64,000 nucleotides of DNA from positions 17,762,001-17,826,000 of the forward strand of contig CM062214.1 in assembly GCA_031216445.1 (NCBI GenBank), in the 5' to 3' direction. The first letter of the stretch is position 1. Each line of letters starts with the position of its first letter. Origin of the DNA: Lateolabrax maculatus (lineage: Eukaryota; Chordata; Actinopteri; Acropomatiformes; Lateolabracidae). The position numbers and the translations under genes were made by a program. The notes below the pieces were generated by a model, which was not told the DNA's origin, did not search any database, and saw only the letters and a list, made by a program, of their open reading frames with translations. This document shows positions 28,801 through 38,879 of this stretch, in pieces.

Positions 28801-30772
28801 TATACACTATTTATACCATGCCCAAATGCAACGATGAAATCACTGAGAACTTTAGATAAATTAGGTTAATTATTATAACCACATATTTTTGTTATTTTTA
28901 TAACCATAAGAGAACAGCTCTAGTATTTTTTTTTTAATTAAATATTTTGTTGTTAAGAGTATGTGTGTATGTATACAACTTTCTTTTAGGTACATTTTCT
29001 AAAGATTCAGTTGTTAACATGGACTAACAAGCCAGGCAGTCTAATGTTACTGTATTCTCCAAAGAGGACATTAACACAGTTGATCAATTAGGGGACCCAG
29101 GGAGCTGAGATCATTTTCAAATAAACTACAAATTAATTAGGCCCATTTTTCGTCACCACAAATTTGCTGTGGGACTGAGCATGTTCTCTTCCAAACTGGT
29201 TCCAAATTAAGCAAATTAAGTAGATACTCTGTGTGGCTTGATGAACAGCTTCCATCACAAGTTAATGCTTTTAATGACTGTTGACTATTTGACACCAGTA
29301 TCCCTATTGTGACTGCAGCATCACTTCAGTAGCATGTGTTGGCATTAAGATAGATGCTGTATTTCAATAACAGATTTATTTGGGATTAGAAGCGTGGTTT
29401 GAATACTGTTAGTCACAGACATGAAGTCACTACTGTATACTACTAGTCAACTGCTAAACAGAGATGGTTTGTCAAAGTTCTTGATGTTGTCTCTGAATGG
29501 CTAAGGAGATTTACACTGGAATAGGACATAATGGGGGGGGGGGGGGGGGGGGGCACTTGTTTATAGTGTTTTTTCTACTGGATTTGAAAATGCAACAGTT
29601 TGTATATTCTATCTCTCTGCCATATTTAATGTGAGTTGCTCGCCCACTTTGTCTGAAGCGTCAGTTGGGAGCTGGGCTGGCGTGACCACTGCATTATTAC
29701 CCAGGGGTCTCCAGGGGTGCATGGGCCTGGACCTTCACAGGGAGAGGGGCAGGCCAGGGGACAGGCCTGTGTGAACAGCTGTGCCCTGTTTTAGATCTGC
29801 GTACTCAGTTACCTCTTACTCTTTGAAGAAGTCTTTCCTTACACACTTTCACACATGCAGCACACATTAGTAGAGTACGGCTCGGATACGACTGTAAGAT
29901 GAAAAGTTCAAATGCCTAAACTGATTTCTCAATTTAAAAAAGAGACGGATGGTTTTGGTGGCTTTTTAAATTGCACTTTTAGATGATGAATCTTCAAAGG
30001 TTCTTCAAATGGATCTTTATACAATCATTAGTGTCTGAAGAACCTCTTGAAAATTTGACTCTTCGCTGCTACAGGAACCAATTGTGAATCCATATAGCTA
30101 GTAATCGTCCAATTTAAAACCATAAAGTTCTTTGTAGAACCACAAATTGTTCTATGTGTAAGTCATAGTGGTTTGGATTTCACTGCAACACTGAAGCACA
30201 TGGCCATCATGTGGTACAAAAGATTGTACATTCATACTGAGCTGCCACAGCAACATTTCAGAGAGATAGTCTCAATCCTATTTTAAGCAGGAGTTTGCTT
30301 GACAGTTCTGTGTTAACTATGTGACAGTGGAATTCAAATGCATAACAGAAATCACTTAAAAAAAACATCAGCTCTGTCTGATAACCACAAAATGTTTCCA
30401 TTAAGGAACTTCTGACAGCACTTCTTGATGCTGTAATAGTTCTGTATTATATATTTGATAATTCATATGTTTTTTTGTTTGCCCGTTTTGACACTTTATA
30501 AACGCCAATTAACATGATTAACAAATTATTCAGCAAAGCTTTTACGATTTTAACACTATACATCAACATTAGAGAAAAGGGGAGCCCAGTGTTAAGAGCT
30601 GTCTGTCTGGAGAACCGATCTGATGAGTTGCAGTGCACAACAACACAACAACCATTATCACTGTAGTTTTGTTCAAATAAATTAAAATAAGAAGATATTA
30701 GGTATCACTACAAAAATAATAAAAATGTTTTTGCCCTTGTCAACAGCAAGATGTTGAAAGCAAATATGGCAG
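25851..30772. other. Gene-free upstream region, part 3
   Basis: No gene is supported. Most of it is AT-rich unique DNA. At 27388-27398 a YY1-like AAGATGGCG core overlaps a GGCGCC hexamer. Around 29990-30180 there are several GGTTCTT and AAGAACC motifs in opposite orientations, which suggests a decayed interspersed repeat, but no clear ends are visible. A 21-base G run is listed separately. Confidence 0.55.
29533..29553. repeat. G21 homopolymer
   Basis: Twenty-one consecutive G residues, the longest homopolymer in the window. Such a run can form G-quadruplex DNA, and its true length may be affected by sequencing error. Confidence 0.95.
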
Positions 30773-30789
30773 GGTTGTGGAGGAACTAG
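30773..30789 (+). repeat. Left flanking direct repeat of hAT copy A
   Basis: The 17 bases here match 33216-33232 at 15 of 17 positions, including a perfect 8-base GGAACTAG at the end of each. They bracket the transposon at 30790-33215. A hAT insertion should leave an 8-bp duplication, so the 17-bp near-match is longer than expected. Confidence 0.55.
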
Positions 30790-30899
30790 GGCTGGGTGAT
30801 AAATAATCAATCATTTTCACGGTGAAATCTTCCACAATAATGATGATAAATTTAAGATTTTATTTTTGGGTCAGTTTTCCTCTACCTTTGTTGGAAGAG

Positions 30900-30907
30900 C
30901 AGCTCAG
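30900..30907 (+). repeat. Left target-site duplication of nested hAT
   Basis: CAGCTCAG, identical to 32196-32203 on the other side of the 1288-bp element. Confidence 0.9.
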
Positions 30908-32195
30908 CAGGGCTCGAGACTAACGGCGTCCCCTCGTCCCGACGAGGATAGAAAATGTGTTTGGGACGAACAGAGATCTTCCCTGGGACTCCTCCAGGAC
31001 AAGCCATTAGAGTCCTGCGGAGTGTTTGGCTAACGAAGCTAACAGCTAATGGAGCTAAACACACAGCAGGACTGAGGCTCTGTTGAGACCTGGTATTAAC
31101 AAGCATCTTGGCTGATCCAATCACAAGTGGACAGCTCAGTATGTCAGTCTGTCAGTTCACACCTGCCATTAAAATGCGTCTCCACATGCGTTGTGAGTGA
31201 CCACTTGTGATCGGATCTCCATTCCCTGCTCTATATGCAAATAACGTACGTTATTTCCGTTTGCAATAACCAAATGCTTTGTTTTTAACTGAAGGGAGGT
31301 TCAGGATGTAAACAGTGTTAGACCCCTGTTTTGCAGTATTTCAAGAAATTAGCCACATCGTCTGCAAAGGCGCCCGTCTTTACTTAAGTTACTTTCAATA
31401 TAAGGGGCATATATTAAACAAGCTGTCTTTACTATTGATAATTGCTGCACTGATTCTGAAGGGAAATTCTAACACATTGCTGAAAGAATATGGCCATATG
31501 CGGCCCAGGCCACCTCCGAATGTGGTCGGGGCGATGAGATCTCTATGCGTCCACAGTCCGTCTTGGGTACTTTCACACCTATACTTAGAGCTGTCCACTT
31601 GCATCACCCAGGACAGATGTTAATGCCAGGTATGACCAGGGCCTGAGAGTTTCTGTTCAAAAGAACATGAAGCGTTACACAATGAACTGCAGTTTACAGT
31701 TTAAATAAAAGTACTTAAGCTGAGTACAGATGGAGGTAAAAGTGCTTTGAGTTTAGAGTTGCTGACACTTTACATCAGTGTTTACATTTTACCAAAATTC
31801 TGTGAGAGAAGAAGTTAACAGATACATTTACTCCAGTTCTGGACTGAAGTACGCTGCTGAGGTACTTGTTCTTTTATAACAACAAGTGTATGTAGTTGTT
31901 ATTGATTAGTGCTTTACATAGAATAAATATAAAACAGTAAGACTAACTTTTCAGCTATGTTTTAAACCTATTTCTTTGAATGGAGCAAAATAAATAGAAT
32001 TATTTATTTTATTTAACATTTAACCTACATTGTGTTTTTATTATGCCACTAACAAATAACAACTATAGATGATAATAACAAAGCAAAGAAACAACATTTT
32101 GATTTTGGGACTGTTTACTGTCACTTTGGGACGGTAAAAATTGTTTTTCTGGACAGTTCCGGGATAGTGGTGGAAAAAATGAGTCTGGAGCCCTG
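30908..32195. mobile_element. Nested non-autonomous hAT element
   Basis: It starts CAGGGCTCGAGACT and ends AGTCTGGAGCCCTG. The reverse complement of the end is CAGGGCTCCAGACT, so the terminal inverted repeats match at 13 of 14 bases. It is flanked on both sides by a perfect 8-bp duplication, CAGCTCAG (30900-30907 and 32196-32203). The 8-bp duplication and CAGGG-type ends are typical of hAT elements. No transposase is recognisable inside, so it was probably mobilised in trans. It interrupts hAT copy A and is itself interrupted by a MITE at 31075-31644. Confidence 0.9.
31075..31644. mobile_element. Third-level nested MITE with long inverted repeats
   Basis: The left arm contains ACCTGGTATTAAC and further in AAGTGGACAGCT. 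The right arm contains, in reverse, ACCTGGCATTAAC and AAGTGGACAGCT. The arms match imperfectly over roughly 55-60 bases starting AGGCTCTG / AGGCCCTG. A third related block, TGACCACTTGTGATCGGATC at about 31198-31217, is an inverted partner of the left arm's GATCCAATCACAAGTGG, so the left part can itself fold. I recognise the CCTGGTATTAAC..GATCCxATCACAAGTGGACAG end as common in fish genomes but cannot assign the superfamily safely. No coding capacity is seen. Confidence 0.65.
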
Positions 32196-32203
32196 CAGCT
32201 CAG
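32196..32203 (+). repeat. Right target-site duplication of nested hAT
   Basis: CAGCTCAG, the partner of 30900-30907. Confidence 0.9.
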
Positions 32204-32210
32204 AAAGGTC

Positions 32211-32423
32211 ATGCACTTTGCTACCACTACTGATATGTGGTCTAGTCGCACGTCCGAACCATACATGAGTCTCACAATACACTACGTCAACAAGGAATGG
32301 AATCTTCAAAGCAGATGCCTTCAAACGGCATGTTTTCCAGACGACTACACCATAGAGATAATTTCCCTTGAGGAAACACTTGCATCCTGGGGACTCAGCG
32401 AGGATCGCCAGGTTCAAGGATAA
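32211..32423 (+). pseudogene. hAT transposase fragment (ZBED1-like)
   Basis: The frame reads FATTTDMWSSRTSEPYMSL, then IHYVNKEWNLQSRCLQT and later ETLASWGLSEDRQV before a stop. This resembles the part of hAT/ZBED-type transposases with the TTDxWTSR catalytic-core motif, the IHYI..DW..LQT strand and the ..EWGL..K segment. Only about 70 codons remain. Upstream coding is lost where the 1288-bp element inserted, and the frame stops right after RQV, where the copy in intron 3 continues. It is a relic with no expected function. Confidence 0.75.
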
Positions 32424-33215
32424 CACTGGTGTTGTTTAATTTATGTATTTAATAAGTGTCAACCAACCTTTTAATTGGCAGCATTAATCAGCTGTGACGG
32501 TAGATGCCCAAGTCTGTGTTGTTTAGATTAAAGAAGCCATTGGATCCCATTGTGTTCCAAAAAGCACCAAAAACATGCAACATTGTTATGCAAAGTACTT
32601 GATCATCATAATTCATCACAGTAAAACTGTACATTGAATCATTACTGAAACGTATTGTATAACAATGCTAAATGCTGATTATGTTGAGTTTGCACTTCCC
32701 ATTTGGTTTTGACTTACTATTGCCACCAAAGAGAAAAAAATAACATTCTACTGATATATATTATAACGTTACTTTGTCAATAAAAACAATATGCAGATTT
32801 TTTACACAAATATAGTGGTTTGATAAATGTAACTGCTTGTCTGTGGAATCTATTTTTAATGCTTTTCTAGATAGAATGGGACTCTAGATAGAGTGGGACC
32901 CTGTGTCTAAGGCGATTAGCGGCTGACTAGACAGTAATTTCAGAATCACCAAAGACAATGATGTAAAATAAGGATAACATGAAATAACATGTTTGTCACC
33001 TATTTGTTCTGATAATAAATTATTGTATATTATAAACCAAAATCAACATTCTGGTTTCTTTAGGGTTCAGTCCTAAGGAGAATATTCTTTAAACTGTAAA
33101 TTGAGCATTATTTTTGTTATTATTACATAAATATGGTTACAATTATTGACATCGATCAATATAAAAAACCATGGCGTGACAACATGTTTGGCCATATCGT
33201 CCAACCCAGGTGGGA

Positions 33216-33232
33216 GGTTGTGTGGGAACTAG
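33216..33232 (+). repeat. Right flanking direct repeat of hAT copy A
   Basis: Partner of 30773-30789 (15 of 17 identical, sharing GGAACTAG). Confidence 0.55.
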
Positions 33233-34428
33233 CTGTTTATTTCTTGAAAACTTTGAAAGTGCACCAGTCAGGGCATTATTGCACTTACGCATTATTAAGA
33301 TGTGTGAACATGCAAACGTTATGTGAAATGTGTCCATCAAGTCCTGCCAAAGACCTTAATTTGTTTTGAGCAGACTTTATTGTTATTGTCAATTAGCATT
33401 TTTAAACCGCAGAGTATGGAGAGCATCTCAAACAGATTTATTAATGATGACACCAGTTTCAAGTGTATGCCCTTGCACATGAGGAGTTTCTCACTGATGA
33501 ATGTATATAATGGACCTCAGTGACTGTCAGAGTGAATGTATATGTACATAAATATATTTTGTTCTTGAAAAACAGGAGTCAACCAGAGTCAATGTATGAC
33601 AAAATGTTATAAAACAGTACAGCGCCGCACACACTGACAGACTAAAAATCACATAAAAATTAAATGTGCATGCCGTCATACAATCTTTTGCTACAATAAA
33701 TGCCTCCAAATTTACAAAATAAATTATTTCAAACTTTCATTTTTGGATATCTCAAAAGCAGTAAAATTCATTAACAGCCTTCCTCTTCCTGCATAATATC
33801 CTGTTGAATTACACCTGTGAAAAATCTTTCCCTGTGCTGCACCTCACCCAAATATCTGCTATCTATATCATTTGACTATTTGTCAACATATTACAGATGT
33901 TCTCGCAGGTTCTATAGTTAACTCACTGTAACAGTGACCGAGTCAAGACCCTCTTTTGGGGTCACTGAATCATCCGTATGTAACTTATGCTGTACCAGAT
34001 TCAAAGCATCTAATATGTCTGCATGCTCCTGATGCTTTCAGACATTTGTCTCACGTGAATCAGTTCCAGCAACAGGGATAGCAGAGCAGTCAGCCTCAGT
34101 GACTTATGAGCCAGCTGGGTTTTTCTTTGACTTAATTGAAAATTGCATGACACTGATTTAAATGAAGCGGTACTCTGTAATAACAGTTTTCTTTTCCTTG
34201 TCTGACATGTGATTGAGTTACAAAGGGGAATGCATTTGCAACAGGTGCCTCTTAACACAGTGCAGGCATGAGGGCCTCCATGTCCACCCTCAGTAACCTC
34301 CCTCTGCCCCAAGCCCTAAGGCTGCCAGGGAAACCTGATTCCAGTTCAGACACTGGCACACTCTGCTGCTGCAGCCCTCACAGTCTCCACTGGTGCAACC
34401 CTGAGAGCTCCAGAGATGTCCTGTTGAA
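33233..34428. other. Gene-free upstream region, part 4
   Basis: AT-rich DNA without recognisable genes or repeats. The short ORFs show no domain, and nothing else stands out. Confidence 0.55.
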
Positions 34429-34725
34429 GTGTGTGTGTGTGTGTGTCTACCTGTACAGCTATCTTTGTGAGAACCAATTTGAGTTTTAGACCATGGGAGT
34501 GAGGACATTTTTGGAAAGTGAGGACATTTTTGACGGTCCTCACTTTTAGAGACACCTTCAAAGGCTGTTTGAGGGGTTAAGACTTGGTTTTAAGGTCCAG
34601 GTTAGAATAAAGTTTAAGTTCAGGTCAGGGTAAGGGTTGGGGTCAGGCATCTAGTTTTGATAGTTAAGGTTAGGGTAAGGGGCTGGGGAATGCATTATGT
34701 CAATAAATGTCCTCACAATACAAAC

Positions 34726-34756
<31 letters not shown>

Positions 34757-34757
34757 G
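34429..34757. repeat. Interspersed repeat bounded by GT microsatellites
   Basis: It starts with a GT run (34429-34446) and ends with a GT run joined to 18 G residues (34726-34757). Between them is a degenerate tract with repeated GTGAGGACATTTTTG and GGTTAGGGTAAGG motifs and a GGGAATGCATTATGTCAAT block. I have seen this combination (GAGGACATTTTTGG..GTCCTCAC..GGTTAAGG..GGGAATGCATTATGTCAATG, next to GT repeats) in many fish loci, so I regard it as a microsatellite-associated dispersed repeat of unknown class. No protein is encoded. Confidence 0.65.
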
Positions 34758-37189
34758 ATTCACATTTCATTGTATAAAACTTTTTGGTAACATATCAAAT
34801 CCTGAAACAAACAACACACTATTTTTATTTTCACTGTATCAATGCCTCCCATTTCACTGTGTGGGTAAAACATGCCATGACAACGTTTGTAACAACTGTT
34901 ACAATTTCATATTTTAAGTTTCAAATGTGATGTGGATTTTAAAATAACTTGCATGTAGAGAAAGAATGTAAAGAATTACCAGTATGAACTCAATGTGTCA
35001 TATGAGTAATATTAGAGTCTTGTGCAGGTGGAACAATATTTTTGGCACATCACCAACAGTTTAATAATTGTATTTCATTCATGGCTACTTACAAATTCAA
35101 CATTGGGCGTGACTTTTTCCCACCAAGGGGCAAGGCTTTAATGCTTTTTAGCCAATCAGCAGTGCTTACTCTTGAACTTCTGCTTCTGGATCATGTTAAT
35201 ACGCCTTGGGGTGTGGCTTTGCCTCACTGATTTCAGAGCCAGGATATTTTAACTCCTACAAGGCCAAATTAAATTAAACTGTAGTAACTGTAGTCCTTAA
35301 ATAGTACTCAAATGAGCTTTGTGCCCATGATGACAAGAAGATAGTTAAAAATGTTACTAATATAAAATGTTGTATGTTTGCCTTTGGCAAAAATCTTCTG
35401 TTTTACTTACTTTAAAAGTTTTTTAGCATTGAGTGCACGTGTGCCCACAATAGTAAGTAGCTGGGGAGAATCAGAACAAAAAACAGGAGTTCCCTGTCTC
35501 TGACAAGACAAGAAACATGAGATAAGGTGGAGACAGACTTTTAAAGACGTCAGTGAGGAAGAATTCACCTGTTGTGTCCAGCCAATATGAAGACCGCTAT
35601 CTCTGAAAGTGTGAAAGGTCAGAATTTCAGTTCCTTTGTTTTGTCCACTAAAACTGCTGCAATAGCTAGGTTTAAAAAGTATAGATTATTTTCTGGTTAA
35701 CTATGAAAATATATTAGTCTGTTGTTTAAATTGTGTTGTTCTCATTATGTCACAGCATTTCCATAAAACCAGCAAAGAGCTCTTTCTGTTCTTCTGTTCT
35801 GACAGCCTTACTCACATATTTTTTCTTTTCTTTCTTTTCTGCAATGGGTGTCCACAATGCTGTCTGAATGGTAATAAAATAATATAAATAATATATTTTT
35901 GAGAATTTAGCCCTATATTTTCTCCCAATTTGTAACTCTAACTAACTCCTTATGCACTGATGTCCTTGTCACTGTTAACTATTTAGTTACCTGAGGAGGA
36001 TGTAAATACTACTAACTTGTGTTACCTCCTTGATATACAGTGTTGTTGCCAGAAGCTTCTCTTCACCTGCCAGCAGCAGCTTAATGGGAAAGTGTAAATA
36101 TATGTTTGAGGTGATATAGTTTGTCCACCAAAAAGAACTGCCAAGTTTGCTGTAAAATGTCCCAATTAGTGCATCTTTGTCACATTTCTTTATAAAAAAA
36201 AATGTAAGGGATCTTTGTCAAAAATATTTGATTATATTATGTGTTTATGTAAAGAAAAGAAAAAAAATATTGATATCAATACATCAGCCTCAAAAATCTA
36301 ATATCACTTAAGCTTTTCTTCACACCCATGTCCCACCTTATATATATATATATGTGCTTTTTACATACATATTTGATTGGTTCAAATTGTGTGTGAAGTT
36401 TTGTGCTGTCTGGTAATTTTGTTTTTAAGATCTTTTTTTTTTTTTTTGGTTTATTCCCCTTTGTGTCACTTTGATGTTGGCTACACACAAATTAAATTCA
36501 CTTATTTTTTCTATTTCCTCAATTAAAAGTTAGTGTTTGTGTGAATATGTTTTCATTGCCTAGCTGGTATTGGCTACAATACTAACAGTCCTACTTGAAC
36601 ATGCTGTCCATATTCAATTTGAAGCCCCTGTCAATCATGGGCTGGGTTAAAGTTGTGTCCACTGCAAACCCCTCCAGTACAGGTCATTTTTCAATGCTAA
36701 ACTGAAGGAATGGTCACCCAAGTCTCTTTTTTGGGTGAAATTATACACGAAAGACCCTTAATTTATGATCTAATGTAATTGTAGTTTTTTTTTTTTTGTT
36801 TTGTTTTTGTTTGTTTTTTTAAAGGAGGGGTGGGGGGCTGGCAGGATGTCCTCCTGCCTTATGTCTTGTTTTGCTTTTGCTTTATTTTTACTTTTTATAA
36901 TCCTCATTAAAAAAATACAAAATCAAATTTGGTGTGTCCATCATTCAGTTTATAACCGATGCCCATGTTTCAGTGTCCTCAAGACAAAACATAAATGAAC
37001 TCGGACTTTTAAGTGCTGAAATAAAATTAGAAAAAAAAAAACCCAGCAACACTCTTCTCTATGGAAGTTTCTGCTCATAACAATCACATCTCACCGGCAG
37101 CGTGTGTGAATACGTTTTAGTAACTTTAACTTAAAAACTAGAGGTGGGTGTTTCGCCTTTAAGAGTTAAGAAACTTGAAACCTTGTTTG
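34758..37189. other. Gene-free region just upstream of the smad6 promoter
   Basis: AT-rich, with a TA run at 36339-36353, a T15 run at 36433-36447 and a further T-rich tract near 36785-36820. No coding exon is supported. No clear repeat is seen in 34760-36300. Confidence 0.55.
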
Positions 37190-37460
37190 CGCAACAATCA
37201 GTGCAGCTCAGCCGCCAAAGTGTCTAGACTAGCACATGATGGTAGTCAGCCAATGGCTCCACCGCTCTCCTCGGGGGCCCCGTGTGTGTGTGTGTGAGAG
37301 AGTTGTACGTGTGTGTGTGAGGAGGAGGAGGAGGAGGGGGGAGAAAGAAAAAGAGAAACGGAGAAAGAAAGATCGGGGCTGCAGTTTGGTTTAGATCTGA
37401 GTAGAGAAGCAGGAGCGCGACTCAGCCCCGGATTGATCCTCCTCATGTAATTTCAGCTCG
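37190..37460 (+). promoter_or_regulatory. smad6: Probable smad6 promoter and transcription start region
   Basis: The composition changes from AT-rich to GC-rich about 0.9 kb upstream of the start codon. The region holds a GCCGCC hexamer (37211-37216), a perfect palindromic Smad-binding element GTCTAGAC (37222-37229) and a CCAAT box in AGCCAATGG (37250-37254). Then come short GT runs and a GGA/GAGAAAG purine tract (37318-37372). No TATA box is clear. The start site cannot be fixed from sequence, and placing it downstream of the CCAAT box, around 37300-37450, is an inference. Known mammalian SMAD6 also has a long 5'UTR in exon 1, which fits. Confidence 0.55.
37222..37229. promoter_or_regulatory. 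Palindromic Smad-binding element GTCTAGAC
   Basis: This is the perfect 8-bp palindromic Smad3/Smad4 recognition sequence. It starts exactly five bases after GCCGCC (37211-37216), giving GCCGCC-N5-GTCT. That is the spacing of composite BMP-Smad/Smad4 elements, with one base different from the usual GGCGCC or GRCGNC half. The same palindrome is known in mammalian SMAD7 promoters, where it drives feedback. It is the only copy I found in the window. Confidence 0.7.
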
Positions 37461-38080
37461 CATGGATGTTTTGCTGGGATTGTAAAAAAATAAGTGCACT
37501 GACATCTCAAGAAGACGACAAGGATCCTGACTTGTAGTGCATTTTCTTGGGATTTAATTCGCCTCGAAGTACCTCATGCTCTACGTACCGGTGTAGAAAG
37601 TAGATTTGAGGTTGTTAAAAGTCCGAAACTGTTTCAGGCTGCGAGTTGCCGTCTTGGGTTGAAGGCTGCTGGCTTTGGATTATGTTTCTAAGTATATCAT
37701 GTTATGTTATTATGTATTCTACGTTTTTATTTGTGCATAACAAACATAGCCTATAAAACCAATTCCAATTCCGCAGCGATCCTGGATAATAAGTCACAGT
37801 TTCACCCGCTTGGTTATTTACAGTATAATCGGCTAAATGAATGCATTTTGATCGGAATGCTGCAGTGCATTTATTGCGCGGTTTTGTTGTTGTAGATGCA
37901 ACAAAATAGCCTTCTCTCTAATGTTGCGGCTTTGCCACCAATGTTCCTCGGTTGGCTGTGCATGCATTGCACGGCATTTCACAGACATTAATGTTTTGCA
38001 ACGACCGTAGAAGTATCTGTAATATTCGGATATCCGTACAAGAATAAAAAAAAACCCCATATAGATTTTCAAGTTGTCGT
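37445..38080 (+). promoter_or_regulatory. smad6: Probable smad6 5'UTR with several upstream ORFs
   Basis: Several ATGs precede the smad6 start. There is a start-stop ATG-TAA at 37445-37450, a 7-codon ORF at 37462-37485, a 6-codon ORF at 37576-37596 (ending in TAG), and a further ORF opening near 37683. The smad6 ATG itself has a weak context (C at -3, T at +4). If this whole stretch is in the mature transcript, the upstream ORFs would lower translation of Smad6. No acceptor splice site is needed to explain the layout, so I treat it as contiguous with coding exon 1. Confidence 0.5.
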
Positions 38081-38879
38081 ATGTTCAGGACGAAACGCTC
38101 AGGTCTTGTGCGGCGACTCTGGAGAAGCCGTTTGATCCCAGATACAGAAGGGGAAGATGGAAATGGCAAAACTAGTGAGGGCTGTGGGGACGATCTGTTC
38201 GGAAACAACCCAGAGAAAATTCCCAAAACGGAGCTCAGACCGATGACCCCTAGCGGGTCTCTCGCAGGGGACACAGGGGGTGTGTGCACCCGGAGCCCCG
38301 CGGACGGCAGCGGCCTGGGGGTCACGTCGGACCAAGATGGAGGCGCGGTGTGCGCCCAGGAGCAGGGGAGCCCCCGCTCCGTGCAGGACAGAGAATGCAG
38401 GACGGTGACGTGCTGCTTATTTAAAGACCGGGACCACTCCGAGCTCAGGGGCCCGGACACGGCTCAGGGCACCAGGGACCCGGGGCCCTGTCACTTCGCG
38501 CTGAGGAACATCGGGCCGCGGGACGGCGGCTCCCCCGAGGCGCAGGAGGCGATGCCGCGCGCGGTGTTGGAGCAGGAGCTGAAATCGGCCACGTACTCCC
38601 TCCTCAAAAGGCTGAAGGAGAAGCCGCTGGACACCTTGCTGGAGGCGGTGGAGTCCAGGGGAGGCATGCCGAGCGACTGTGTTATGGTTTCCCGGACGGA
38701 GCTGAGGTTGGGCGGCCATGTGGCGTCCCCACAGCTGCTTGTTTGTAAACTGTACCGCTGGTCCGACCTCCAGCACCTTGCCCAGCTCAAGCCGCTCTGT
38801 GAGTGTAAGAGCTTTGGGGCCCCGGACAGTCCGTCAGTATGCTGCAACCCCTATCACTACAGCCGGCTCTGTGGGCCAG
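38081..38879 (+). CDS. smad6: smad6 coding exon 1 (MH1-like region)
   Basis: Encodes residues 1-266 plus one base of codon 267. The donor is CCAG|GTAAGG at 38880. Conserved blocks are the N-terminal MFRTKRSGLVRRLWRSR, CRTVTCCLF (106-114), LEQELKSATYSLLKRLKEK (163-181), DTLLEAVESRGG (184-195) and CCNPYHYSRLCGP (254-266). The segment at about 20-100 is low in conservation and rich in Gly, Ser and Asp, as in other Smad6 proteins. The exon is GC- and CpG-rich compared with its surroundings. The start is chosen because it begins the universal I-Smad MFR motif. Reading on past the donor gives a stop after ten more codons, so the splice is required. Confidence 0.96.

Larger units (their letters stand above)
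30790..33215 (+). mobile_element. Defective hAT (ZBED-like) transposon, copy A
   Basis: The left end begins GGCTGGGTGATA. The right end carries GGCCATATCGTCCAACCC, which read in reverse is GGGTTGGACGATATGGCC, so the termini are imperfect inverted repeats. Inside is a fragment of a hAT transposase, listed separately at 32211-32423. The element is non-functional: a second transposon of 1288 bp (30908-32195) is inserted in it, and the rest of the transposase is deleted. Its right half aligns by eye over roughly 800 bases with a relic at 44704-45829 in smad6 intron 3, in the same orientation. The exact outer boundaries are uncertain. Confidence 0.75.

Noticed and set aside
37918..38847. Minus-strand ORFs of 78-180 codons opposite smad6 exon 1
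   Set aside because: They are shadows of the GC-rich coding exon. No antisense gene features are seen.
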